Source: SCQP01 sp050747745
GTDB lineage: Bacteria > Acidobacteriota > Terriglobia > Terriglobales > SCQP01
Assembly (NCBI GenBank): GCA_050747745.1
Contig: JBOGKM010000110.1
Span: 58,113 to 122,112 of the forward strand
DNA length: 64,000 nt
Direction: 5' to 3'
The notes beneath the pieces were generated by a model, which was given only the letters and a program-made list of their open reading frames with translations, made no database searches and was not told where the DNA came from. The position numbers and the translations under genes were made by a program. Of the stretch, positions 49,438 through 56,898 are shown piece after piece (within the stretch, counting starts at the first letter, position 1; each line of letters begins with the position of its first letter).

Positions 49438-50790
49438 TCATGCGCTCCTATCGGCGCACGCCGCTGGGGGCTTTAGTGAATGGCCCACTGCTTGCTGAAG
49501 TTCGCGCCAGGCATGGCGCAAGGCGGCGTCGGCGGGCAGTTGGCGCAAGCCGCGCCGCAGCCACCATTGCGCCCGTTCCAACTCACCGCGTTGCGCCAGC
49601 AGTGCCCCCAGGCGCAGGTAGCCGTGGGGATCGGCGGGGAACCGCTGCACCCGCGCCTCCAGCGCCTGCGCGGCGCCGCTCCATTCCTCCATCCATACCA
49701 ACGCCGTCGCCAGCCGGTCATGATTTTCGATCTCCTCCGGCGCCGCCTCGACGGCGCCTCGCAGCCGCGCCAGCCCGGCCACGCGCCGGCCCGCTCGCAG
49801 CTCCGCCAAACCGCGTTTGCTGGCCAGCGCTGGATATTTGCCCTGGCGCTCGGCTCGCTGGTAGCTTTCCACGGCGGCGGCGAAATGGCCGACGTTATAT
49901 TGCGCATCCGCCATCATCTCGGCCAGTTGCGGTGCCTCGCAGCCGCGCGTGCTGGCCTGCTCCAAAAATCCCAGTGCCTCCTGGGGATGGCCCAGCCGCG
50001 CCAGACAGGCGCCGGCGAAAAACCAGGCTTGCGCGAAGCCGGGGCGCAGCCGCAGGCAGCGTTCGAAGCAGCGCAGCGCCTCCCCGTCATTATGAAAGTT
50101 TTCGAACTCGATGACGCCCAACTCGAAGTGCCCTTGCGCATCGGCGGGTTGTTGGGCCACCTTGCGCTTCCCCAGCTCGCGATACAGGCGGTTTTTGGCG
50201 GCAATCGCTACCGGCGGCCGCACCATGCCGAAATGATGGATGCGCCCCGCCGCCACGCCCAGGCGCAAGCCCGCCGGCGCCACCCGCGGCCCGACGCTTT
50301 CATGCACGCAACCGACGAAGTAAAGCTGGGGATGACGCCGGAACAGGCGTACGTTCTGATGCTCTATGAATGCCGGGTAGGGCTGAGCTTCCGGCCAGGC
50401 GTCATCGTTGGGCTGGGCGCTGAGATCCCAGATGTGCATCCCCAGCGAGGGCACGTAGTTGCGAATCGTGACCTGGAATGCGTCGGCGCTGCCCTCCATC
50501 TGCGCCTGCCAGCGGCGGCGCGGACAGGGTTCGAGCCGCTCGTCGGCATCGAGCACCAGTACCCAGTCCGTGCTCATCGCGGCGAGCACGCGATTGCGGG
50601 CGCGGGCGAAATCTGCTTCCCAGGGAATGTCCAGCACGCGCGCACCCAGGCTGCGGGCGCAAGCACGGGATTGGTCGCGCGAACCGGTATCGCCTACGAC
50701 AATTTCCGCCACCCAACCCCGCACGCTCGCCAGACAGGCAGGCAGGTCTGCCTCGGCGTCGCGCACAATCATGGATAATCCCAGCGTCAT
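49438..50790 (-). CDS. GT2 glycosyltransferase with TPR repeats next to flagellin
   Basis: From ATG 50790 (MTLGLSMIVRDAEADL), behind AGGAG, the 450-residue protein has a GT2 domain (1 to about 230) with the CLASVRGWVAEIVVGDTGS loop and the DxD-type VLVLDADERLE. The C-terminal half holds TPR helices (QPADAQGHFELGVIEFENF; GEALRCFERCLRLRPGFAQAWF; LGHPQEALGFLEQAS; AAVESYQRAERQ). GT-TPR proteins beside flagellin often glycosylate it; that role is inferred. The fliC promoter lies inside its 3' end. Confidence 0.8.
   Translation of the reverse strand: MTLGLSMIVRDAEADLPACLASVRGWVAEIVVGDTGSRDQSRACARSLGARVLDIPWEADFARARNRVLAAMSTDWVLVLDADERLEPCPRRRWQAQMEGSADAFQVTIRNYVPSLGMHIWDLSAQPNDDAWPEAQPYPAFIEHQNVRLFRRHPQLYFVGCVHESVGPRVAPAGLRLGVAAGRIHHFGMVRPPVAIAAKNRLYRELGKRKVAQQPADAQGHFELGVIEFENFHNDGEALRCFERCLRLRPGFAQAWFFAGACLARLGHPQEALGFLEQASTRGCEAPQLAEMMADAQYNVGHFAAAVESYQRAERQGKYPALASKRGLAELRAGRRVAGLARLRGAVEAAPEEIENHDRLATALVWMEEWSGAAQALEARVQRFPADPHGYLRLGALLAQRGELERAQWWLRRGLRQLPADAALRHAWRELQQAVGHSLKPPAACADRSA
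49448..49475 (-). promoter_or_regulatory. Sigma-28-type promoter of fliC
   Basis: Minus-strand TAAA (49475-49472), 16-base spacer, GCCGATAG (49455-49448). The -10 element matches GCCGATAA at seven of eight bases and TAAAG matches the -35; the spacer is one base longer than the usual 15. The start of transcription falls near 49441, giving a leader of about 70 bases before the fliC ATG. Confidence 0.6.
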
Positions 50791-50857
50791 CGCCCATGCT
50801 CCTGCACGGCGAGGGCCATCGTGGCTACGCCGGCCGGGCGATCTGCGGCGCCGGCAC

Positions 50858-50873
50858 ATTAGAAGCTTCTAAG
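50858..50873. promoter_or_regulatory. Palindrome ATTAG-N6-CTAAG, site 2
   Basis: The core TTAGAAGCTTCTAA is a perfect 14-base palindrome, flanked by GCCGGC on each side. It lies between the divergent glycosyltransferase (start 50790) and flbD (start 50934), and ends 17 bases before the -35 element of the sigma-28 promoter. It shares arms and spacing with 27749-27764 and 53740-53755. Confidence 0.6.
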
Positions 50874-50889
50874 CCGGCGGCGCTGGCGT

Positions 50890-50916
50890 TCAAGGCTGCT
50901 AGCCCCATGCCGATAA
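50890..50916 (+). promoter_or_regulatory. Sigma-28-type promoter of flbD-motA-motB
   Basis: TCAA, a 15-base spacer, then GCCGATAA, an exact match to the sigma-28 -10 consensus at its standard distance. Transcription should start near 50923, about 11 bases before the flbD ATG at 50934. Confidence 0.8.
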
Positions 50917-50933
50917 GCGAGGGGTAGGCAACC

Positions 50934-51173
50934 ATGATCCCCCTCACGCGCTTGAACCATCAGGAGCTGATCCTGAACTCCGATCTGATCAAGTGCATTG
51001 AGCAGCCGCACGATACCGTGATTACGCTCATCACCGGAGAGAAGCTGACCGTGGAAGAGACGCCGGCGGAAATCCTGCGCCGCATCGCCGAATATCGCCG
51101 CGGCTCGGGCCAGCGCGGGCCGCGCCCGCTGCTGGTGCTGCCCACCCCCAGGGAGACCCATGGACCGCAGTAG
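50934..51173 (+). CDS. flbD: FlbD-family flagellar protein
   Basis: The 79-residue protein reads MIPLTRLNHQELILNSDLIKCIEQPHDTVITLITGEK, the typical FlbD/SwrD start, then LTVEETPAEILRRIAEY. Members of this small family sit beside motA and affect motor power or motility; the mechanism is not settled. A sigma-28 promoter lies directly upstream. The stop overlaps motA by 14 bases. Confidence 0.85.
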   Translation: MIPLTRLNHQELILNSDLIKCIEQPHDTVITLITGEKLTVEETPAEILRRIAEYRRGSGQRGPRPLLVLPTPRETHGPQ

Positions 51174-51978
51174 TACCATCGGCATCGTGGTCGCTGTAGG
51201 CGGTATTATGGCCGGCCTGATGATGGACGGCGGCAACATCGGCCAGATCCTGCAGCCCACCGCTGCGCTCATCGTCTTCGGCGGCACCATTGGCGCGGTC
51301 ATGCTCCAGTACCCGCTGGACGTGGTGCTGCGCGGCGCCAGGGAATTAAAGAAGGTGTTCCTGTACAAGGAACCCGACATGTCGGCGCTGATTGACCGCA
51401 TCGTGGGATTCGCGCAGAAGGCGCGCAAGGAAGGCATCGTGTCGCTGGACAAGGAACTGGACTCCATCGAGGAGCCCTTCCTGCGCAAGACGATGATGCT
51501 GGCGGTGGATGGCACCCAGCCCGCCGAGTTGCGGGAGAACATGGAGCTGGCGCTCGGCAATCAGACCGAAGTCGAGGAGTGTTCGATTCAGATTTTTGAT
51601 TCCGCCGGCGGCTACGCCCCCACCATCGGCATTATTGGCGCCATTCTCGGGCTGATCCAGGTCATGCAGAAGCTCAACAACATCAACGAAGTGGGGCGCG
51701 GGATCGCGGTGGCGTTCGTGGCCACCGTGTACGGAGTGGCGAGCGCCAACCTGGCCTTCCTGCCGGTTGCCGGCAAATTGCGGGTACGGCACCGGCAGGA
51801 AGACCTGATGCGGGAGATTATGCTGGAGGGCGTCATCGGGATTCTGGAGGGCATGAACCCCCGCATGCTGCAGACCAAGCTGCGCGGATACCTGCACGAG
51901 ACGGCCACCGCGCCCGCCAAGAAAGAAGAGGCGGAGGAGACGCCCGCCGCGGCGCGCGCCTCAGCCGCGAGATCATGA
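51160..51978 (+). CDS. motA: Flagellar motor stator protein MotA
   Basis: The 272-residue protein has the four-helix MotA/PomA pattern: IGIVVAVGGIMAGLMMDGG, TAALIVFGGTIGAVML, GYAPTIGIIGAILGLIQVM and IAVAFVATVYGVASANLAFLPVAGKL. The cytoplasmic loop contains RKEGIVSLDKELDSIEEPFLRKTMMLAVDG with the charged residues that touch FliG. The C-terminal tail is Ala/Glu-rich. It overlaps motB by four bases. Confidence 0.93.
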   Translation: MDRSSTIGIVVAVGGIMAGLMMDGGNIGQILQPTAALIVFGGTIGAVMLQYPLDVVLRGARELKKVFLYKEPDMSALIDRIVGFAQKARKEGIVSLDKELDSIEEPFLRKTMMLAVDGTQPAELRENMELALGNQTEVEECSIQIFDSAGGYAPTIGIIGAILGLIQVMQKLNNINEVGRGIAVAFVATVYGVASANLAFLPVAGKLRVRHRQEDLMREIMLEGVIGILEGMNPRMLQTKLRGYLHETATAPAKKEEAEETPAAARASAARS

Positions 51979-52724
51979 ACCGGCGTAACCGGCGCACCGC
52001 CGACCATCCCCACGCTAACCACGAGCGCTGGCTGGTCTCCTACGCCGATTTCATCACCCTGCTGTTCGCTTTTTTCGTGGTCATGTACGCCGCCTCGCGC
52101 GGCAATCAGACCAAAATCCTGAAGCTGGCGCAGGCGATTCATGTGGCCTTCGCCGAGATGGGCATGTTCACGCCCCACGCCGCCCAGCTCAATCTGGTGA
52201 CCGTGCCGCCGGCGGCCTCCAACGCGCCCAGCCTGGATCAATCGCCGCTGATGCTGCTGCAGAGAAAGCTCAATGCCGAAATGCGGCCGGAGATCGAACG
52301 CAACCAGCTATCCTTGCATCTCACCCGCGAGGGCTTGGTGGTGCGCATGGAGGAGCTGGGGTTTTTCGATAGTGGCTCCGCCCAGGTGCGGCCGGACGCG
52401 ATGCCGGTGCTGGCGCGCATCGCCGCCAGCGTCGCCTCCCTTCCCAACGATTTGCGCATCCAGGGCTACACCGACGACGTTCCCATTCATAACGCCCAGT
52501 TCGCCTCGAATTGGCAGCTCTCCACCGCCCGCGCCACCGAACTGGTGCGGCTGTTCATCACCAGCTACCACATCAATCCGGAGCGACTGGCCGCCTCCGG
52601 CTACGCCCAATACCATCCCATCGCCAGCAACGCCACCGCCGCGGGGCGGCAAATCAACCGGCGCGTGGACCTGGTGGTGGTGGCGCAGCGCCCCCCGCCG
52701 CCGATCCTGCCTCCGGCGCAGTAA
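51975..52724 (+). CDS. motB: Flagellar motor stator protein MotB
   Basis: The 249-residue protein has one membrane helix, WLVSYADFITLLFAFFVVMYAAS, with the proton-path aspartate in YADF, and a C-terminal OmpA domain (DLRIQGYTDDVPIHNAQFASNWQLSTARATELVRLF; GYAQYHPIASNATAAGRQINRRVDLVV) that anchors the stator to peptidoglycan. The ion specificity cannot be read surely, though the lack of polar helix residues favours protons. Confidence 0.92.
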   Translation: MNRRNRRTADHPHANHERWLVSYADFITLLFAFFVVMYAASRGNQTKILKLAQAIHVAFAEMGMFTPHAAQLNLVTVPPAASNAPSLDQSPLMLLQRKLNAEMRPEIERNQLSLHLTREGLVVRMEELGFFDSGSAQVRPDAMPVLARIAASVASLPNDLRIQGYTDDVPIHNAQFASNWQLSTARATELVRLFITSYHINPERLAASGYAQYHPIASNATAAGRQINRRVDLVVVAQRPPPPILPPAQ

Positions 52725-52804
52725 CACATCCGGCACTTGTCTGCTCCTCGCGGCTGCGGTACGCTGACTTACGGTGAGCGTGCCCGGGCCCGCCGCCTGT
52801 GCCC

Positions 52805-53494
52805 ATGAGAATCCTGGTGGCCGAAGACGACGCCTCGTTGGCCAAGTTTTTGCGCAAAGGCCTGGAGACGGAGCAGTATGCCGTGGACTGGACCGGCGAT
52901 GGCGAGGAAGCCCAGGCCATGGCCGACCGCCTGGATCTCGATCTGCTGCTGCTCGACGTCAGCCTGCCCAGCCGCAACGGCTTCGACGTGCTCAGCCACG
53001 TCCGCCAGCGCAAGCCCAATCTCCCCGTGCTGCTGCTCACCGCCCACGGCCGGGTCGAGGACCGCGTCCGCGGCCTGGATTTGGGCGCGGACGACTATAT
53101 CGTCAAGCCCTTTTCCTTCTCCGAGCTCTGCGCCCGCATTCGCGCCCTGCTGCGCCGCGGCCAGCGCGCCAGCACCTCGACCTTGAAGGTCGACACGCTG
53201 GAGCTGGACCGCATCGAACGCCGGGTCCACCGCGCCGGCAAAGCGATCGAACTGACGCCCAAGGAATTCGCGCTGCTGGAATACCTGATGCTCAACCAGA
53301 GCCGCCGCGTGACCCGCGCCATGATCATCGAGCACGTCTGGAATCTGTCGTTTGACAGCTCCACCAACGTGGTCGACGTCTACATCAATTATTTGCGCTC
53401 CAAAGTAGACGAAGGCTTTGAGCCCAAGCTCATCCGCACCATTCGCGGCGTGGGCTACCAGATGGGCGCCCCGCCGAGCGCCGAGGCGGAATGA
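52805..53494 (+). CDS. OmpR/PhoB-type response regulator
   Basis: I start at ATG 52805 (MRILVAEDDASLAKFL) rather than the GTG six bases earlier. The 229-residue protein has a normal receiver (LLLLDVSLPSRNGFDVLSH with phospho-Asp; DDYIVKPFSFSELCAR) and a winged-helix domain (ELTPKEFALLEYLMLNQSRRVTRAMIIEHVW; VVDVYINYLRSKVDEGFEP; IRGVGYQM). No full kinase adjoins; the next gene is a 63-residue DHp peptide that overlaps by four bases. Confidence 0.92.
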   Translation: MRILVAEDDASLAKFLRKGLETEQYAVDWTGDGEEAQAMADRLDLDLLLLDVSLPSRNGFDVLSHVRQRKPNLPVLLLTAHGRVEDRVRGLDLGADDYIVKPFSFSELCARIRALLRRGQRASTSTLKVDTLELDRIERRVHRAGKAIELTPKEFALLEYLMLNQSRRVTRAMIIEHVWNLSFDSSTNVVDVYINYLRSKVDEGFEPKLIRTIRGVGYQMGAPPSAEAE

Positions 53495-53682
53495 GCGAGC
53501 CTAGCCTTCGCCAACTGCTGCATGATCTCAGCCAGCCGCTGATGGCGGCTCGCGGCAGCCTCGAGCTGGCGCTGCAATTGCCCCCCGGCGATCCCGCCCA
53601 GGCGGAATTTCTGCGCGATGCCGCCGCCGCCCTGGAGCGCATGACCGCGGAAATCCAACGCGCCCGCGCCACGATTCAATAG
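53491..53682 (+). CDS. Stand-alone DHp (histidine phosphotransfer-like) peptide
   Basis: The 63-residue protein is only a kinase dimerisation helix pair: LRQLLHDLSQPLMAARGSLELALQL carries His11 in the H-D-L-S-Q-P-L H-box of HisKA proteins, and AAAALERMTAEIQRARATIQ is the second helix. There is no ATP-binding domain, and the frame stops at 53680-53682. It overlaps the OmpR-type regulator by four bases, so it is most likely its partner or a phosphorelay scaffold (inference). Confidence 0.65.
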   Translation: MSEPSLRQLLHDLSQPLMAARGSLELALQLPPGDPAQAEFLRDAAAALERMTAEIQRARATIQ

Positions 53683-53739
53683 ATACCCGCCCGCGCTTTG
53701 GCAGGCCTCGTGCAAGGACTGCAGTAGACCGCCGCGCGC

Positions 53740-53755
53740 ATTAGCTCCGGCTAAT
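53740..53755. promoter_or_regulatory. Palindrome ATTAG-N6-CTAAT, site 3
   Basis: GCATTAGC-TCCG-GCTAATGC (53738-53757) is a perfect eight-base inverted repeat with a four-base loop; within it the arms ATTAG and CTAAT are six apart as at the other two sites. It ends 35 bases before the heptose-kinase-like ATG. A terminator for the DHp gene is the alternative, but no T-run follows. Confidence 0.55.
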
Positions 53756-53791
53756 GCAGCCGCGGCCCTGTGTGCGGGGAGGAACCGGATC

Positions 53792-54853
53792 ATGCTGATT
53801 CGCGCCAAAGCGCCGTTGCGGCTGAGTTTTGCCGGAGGGGGCACGGATGTGCCGCCCTATCCGGAATTCGAAGGTGGCTGCGTGCTCAGCGCCACCATCA
53901 ACATGTTTTCCTTTGGCACCCTCTGCCCGCGTGCCGACCAGGAGGTGCATCTTCGCTCCGCCGATCTGGGCTTGGCGCTGCACTACGGCTCCGGCAAACC
54001 GCTCCCCTACGACGGCCAGTTGGATCTCGCCAAAGCCGCCATCCGCAAACTGGGCGGCGAAAACGCCAGCGGGTTCGACCTTTACCTCCACACCGACGCC
54101 AAGCCCGGCTCCGGGCTGGGCTCGTCCTCCAGCCTGATGGTGGCGGTCATGGGCCTGATGCGGGAATGGCAGCGGCTCAACCTGGATGAGGCCACCGTAG
54201 CGGACCTGGCCTGGCGCCTGGAACGCGACGAGCTGGGCATTCCCGGCGGCATGCAGGACCAGTACGCCACCGCCTTCGGCGGCTGGAACTTCATCGAGTT
54301 CCTGGGACGCGAGGTGGTGGTGAATCCGCTGCGCCTGCCCGCCGGGACCCGTAACGAACTGGAACACAACCTGGTGCTTTGCTTTACCGGGGAAACCCGG
54401 GTCGCGGACGGCATCCTGGCCGACCAGACCAACCGCTACCAGCGCGGCGATAGCGCCAGCCTGGATGCGCTGCGGCGGCAAAAGGAGTTGGCGGTGGAGA
54501 TGAAACATCTGCTGCTCGGCCGGCGGCTGAGCGAGTTCGGGGCGTTGCTGCACGAGGCCTGGACCTACAAGAAGCTCATGTCCCCGCAAATCTCCAACTC
54601 GCGCCTGGATGCCATCTACCAGGCGGCACGCGCCGCAGGCGCGCTGGGCGGCAAGCTGAACGGCGCCGGCGGCGGTGGCTTCATGACGTTTTACTGCGAC
54701 TTCGAGCGCCGCCTGGAGGTGGAGGCCGTCCTGCGCGAGCACGGCTGTACGGTGCGCGATTTCGCCTTCGACGACCACGGCCTGCAAACCTGGCAGGCGA
54801 CGGCCGCCGGCGCACCCGGCCTGCCGGAACTGGTCTGGGCGCGCGGCGCATGA
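53792..54853 (+). CDS. GHMP-family sugar kinase (heptose-7-phosphate kinase-like)
   Basis: The 353-residue enzyme has the GHMP layout seen in D-glycero-D-manno-heptose 7-phosphate kinases: RAKAPLRLSFAGGGTDVPPYPE at the N-terminus, the ATP loop SGLGSSSSLMVAVMGL (about residue 112), and GKLNGAGGGGFMTFYC near residue 295. It would activate a heptose or related sugar for LPS core, S-layer or flagellin glycan. AGGAGG-like GGGAGG precedes the ATG. It overlaps the glycosyltransferase by four bases. Confidence 0.82.
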   Translation: MLIRAKAPLRLSFAGGGTDVPPYPEFEGGCVLSATINMFSFGTLCPRADQEVHLRSADLGLALHYGSGKPLPYDGQLDLAKAAIRKLGGENASGFDLYLHTDAKPGSGLGSSSSLMVAVMGLMREWQRLNLDEATVADLAWRLERDELGIPGGMQDQYATAFGGWNFIEFLGREVVVNPLRLPAGTRNELEHNLVLCFTGETRVADGILADQTNRYQRGDSASLDALRRQKELAVEMKHLLLGRRLSEFGALLHEAWTYKKLMSPQISNSRLDAIYQAARAAGALGGKLNGAGGGGFMTFYCDFERRLEVEAVLREHGCTVRDFAFDDHGLQTWQATAAGAPGLPELVWARGA

Positions 54854-56022
54854 ACCTGGCCGCCCACACCCTCGACCCCTCCCCGGCTCAGTCGCGACTG
54901 CACCCCGGCATCGTGTTCCGCGGTGAGATCTATGGCGGCAGCGGTTTCGCCGATGGCAACCAAGATGTGCTCATGGGCCTGGAAGCTCACCACCTGCCGG
55001 TGCAGCTGCTCCCCATGGGCCGCCAGGAAGACAGCGATGCTCTGCTGCCGCCGCGGCGGCGGCGGGAGCTGGAACGCTTGCAGCGCCGCCATTTCGACCT
55101 GGGGGCCAGCGTGTTCTACCAGTCCGGCGCCCCTCCGCAGTTGCTCAACCTCCCGGCGCGGGTGCGCATCGGCCGCACCACGTTTGAAACCGACGCGCTG
55201 CCGTCTGGCTGGAGCCAGTATTGCAACGCCATGGATCAGGTTTGGGTGCCGTCGCGGTTCAACCGCGAGAGCTTTATCCGCGGCGGCGTCGATGCACACC
55301 GCCTGCGGGTGCTGTGGGAAGGCCTGGACACCAGCCGCTACCGGCCCGGTCTGAAGCCCTTGCCCATCCCCGAGCGGCGGGGTTTCAACTTCCTCTCGGT
55401 GTTCGAATGGGGAGACCGCAAGGGCTGGGACGTGCTCCTGCGCGCCTATTGCAGCGCCTTCCGGGCCGACGAAGATGTGGCGCTCATCCTCAAGACGCGC
55501 CGGCCCGGCGACAGCAGCCGCGATCTGGAACATTACCTGATTTTCGTGCTGGAGCGGGAATTGGGTCTGCGCCTGGGACAGATCCCGCCCATCTTGCTCC
55601 TCCTCGGTCTCCTCCCTGCCGGCGATATGCCGCGGCTCTACGCCAGCGCCGATGCCTTTGTGCTGCCCACTCGCGGCGAGGGCTGGGGCCGGCCCTACAT
55701 GGAAGCCGCTTCATCGCAGCTCGCGGTCCTCGCCACCCGCTGGAGTGGCCATCTGGATTTCCTCCACGATCACAACAGCTACCTGATTGACGTCGAATCC
55801 GTCGCGGACGTGCCGCCCGGCGTGGACGCGACTGTGTTCCTGGGCCAGCGCTGGGCCGAACCCAGCGCTGAGCATTTGGCGCAGCTCATGCGCCAGGTCT
55901 TCGATCATCGCGAGGAGGCGCGCGCCCGCGCGCGCCAGGCGCGCCAGGACATGGTTACGCTCTGGGATCGCAGCGTGCTGGCCCCGCGCTGGGCCGAGGC
56001 CTTCGAGGAATTACTCGGCTGA
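54850..56022 (+). CDS. GT4-type glycosyltransferase
   Basis: The 390-residue protein has a GT-B fold: an N-terminal domain with FRGEIYGGSGFADGNQDVLMG and RFNRESFIRGGVDAHRLRVLWEGLDTSRYRP, and a C-terminal nucleotide-sugar domain with FLSVFEWGDRKGWDVLLRAY, LPTRGEGWGRPYMEAASSQLAVLATRWSGHLDF (E-x7-E region). It is co-translated with the sugar kinase and may use the product of that pathway. The acceptor is unknown. Its end overlaps the thioredoxin gene convergently by 12 bases. Confidence 0.85.
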   Translation: MNLAAHTLDPSPAQSRLHPGIVFRGEIYGGSGFADGNQDVLMGLEAHHLPVQLLPMGRQEDSDALLPPRRRRELERLQRRHFDLGASVFYQSGAPPQLLNLPARVRIGRTTFETDALPSGWSQYCNAMDQVWVPSRFNRESFIRGGVDAHRLRVLWEGLDTSRYRPGLKPLPIPERRGFNFLSVFEWGDRKGWDVLLRAYCSAFRADEDVALILKTRRPGDSSRDLEHYLIFVLERELGLRLGQIPPILLLLGLLPAGDMPRLYASADAFVLPTRGEGWGRPYMEAASSQLAVLATRWSGHLDFLHDHNSYLIDVESVADVPPGVDATVFLGQRWAEPSAEHLAQLMRQVFDHREEARARARQARQDMVTLWDRSVLAPRWAEAFEELLG

Positions 56023-56880
56023 AGGCTTCCAGGCGGACAGAAAGCGGATCAGTTGCTCCGGGCCCAGATCGCGCGTGGCCTCAAAGGCGCCGTTGGACGA
56101 GCTGACCAGCACCTTGCCCTGCGGCGACAGCACCGCCAGCATGGGTACGCCCTTCATGATCGAAAGCCCGTACTGCTTCACGATGTCGAGGTTGTAGTTG
56201 AACTCCTCCACATCCACGTTGACGACCTCGTAGTTGGCGTGCAGCAACGGCGCCAGATCGGAGCGCTCGAAGGCGAGGGCAAGCACGTGGCAGTCGTAGC
56301 ACCAGTTGCCGCCGAAATCGAGCAGCACGCGCTTGTGCTCGGCGCGGGCAGTGGCGAGCGCGGCGGCGATCTGTGCGTGCGCGTCGGCGGTTTTGGAGTA
56401 AATGGGCGCGCTCAATGAAGTGGGCTGGCGCAGGCGCGACAGGTCGGTGCGGCCGCCGCTGATGATGCGCCAGCCCTCGTGCTGTTTCTGCCAGGTTTGC
56501 TGGACGAACAGGTAGAAGCTGTGCGGGCCGGTGGGACTGGTGAAGAAGATCGCGGCTTCGAATCCGACCTGGTGCAGCCGCGACCCGAACGCGCGGTTGA
56601 CGATCGGAGTCAGTTGCAGCCGCGTCAGCCCCTGCTTTTTCCACGTCGCCCAGAAACTGGCCTCGCGCGGCACGTCGCTGATCACGCCGGTGGAAACGAT
56701 CAGCGCCGGCGGCGGCGCGGTCGAGTAATAGGCGGCGATGGCCGAGGCTTGCCCGGCGCGCACCGCGGCCACCCAGCCCTGCAGCGGAGCAAAACGCGCT
56801 GCGCTCGGCGGCGTGCGGCCGCACCCCGCCGCTCCCGCCACGGCAAAAATCACGAGGATCAGCGCCGGTCGCAACCGCAT
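56011..56880 (-). CDS. Thioredoxin-like lipoprotein
   Basis: The 289-residue protein begins with a lipoprotein leader ALILVIFAVAGAAGCG (lipobox Cys20). Residues ~30-150 form a separate domain with an NTF2-like alternation, and ~160-285 a thioredoxin fold with NWCYDCHVLALAFERSD (CYDC pair) and the cis-Pro MKGVPMLAVLSPQGK. It probably acts in the periplasm on disulfides. It lies 18 bases after czcA on the same strand and may serve the efflux operon (inference). Confidence 0.78.
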   Translation of the reverse strand: MRLRPALILVIFAVAGAAGCGRTPPSAARFAPLQGWVAAVRAGQASAIAAYYSTAPPPALIVSTGVISDVPREASFWATWKKQGLTRLQLTPIVNRAFGSRLHQVGFEAAIFFTSPTGPHSFYLFVQQTWQKQHEGWRIISGGRTDLSRLRQPTSLSAPIYSKTADAHAQIAAALATARAEHKRVLLDFGGNWCYDCHVLALAFERSDLAPLLHANYEVVNVDVEEFNYNLDIVKQYGLSIMKGVPMLAVLSPQGKVLVSSSNGAFEATRDLGPEQLIRFLSAWKPSAE

Positions 56881-56898
56881 GCGCCCATCATAGCGCGA

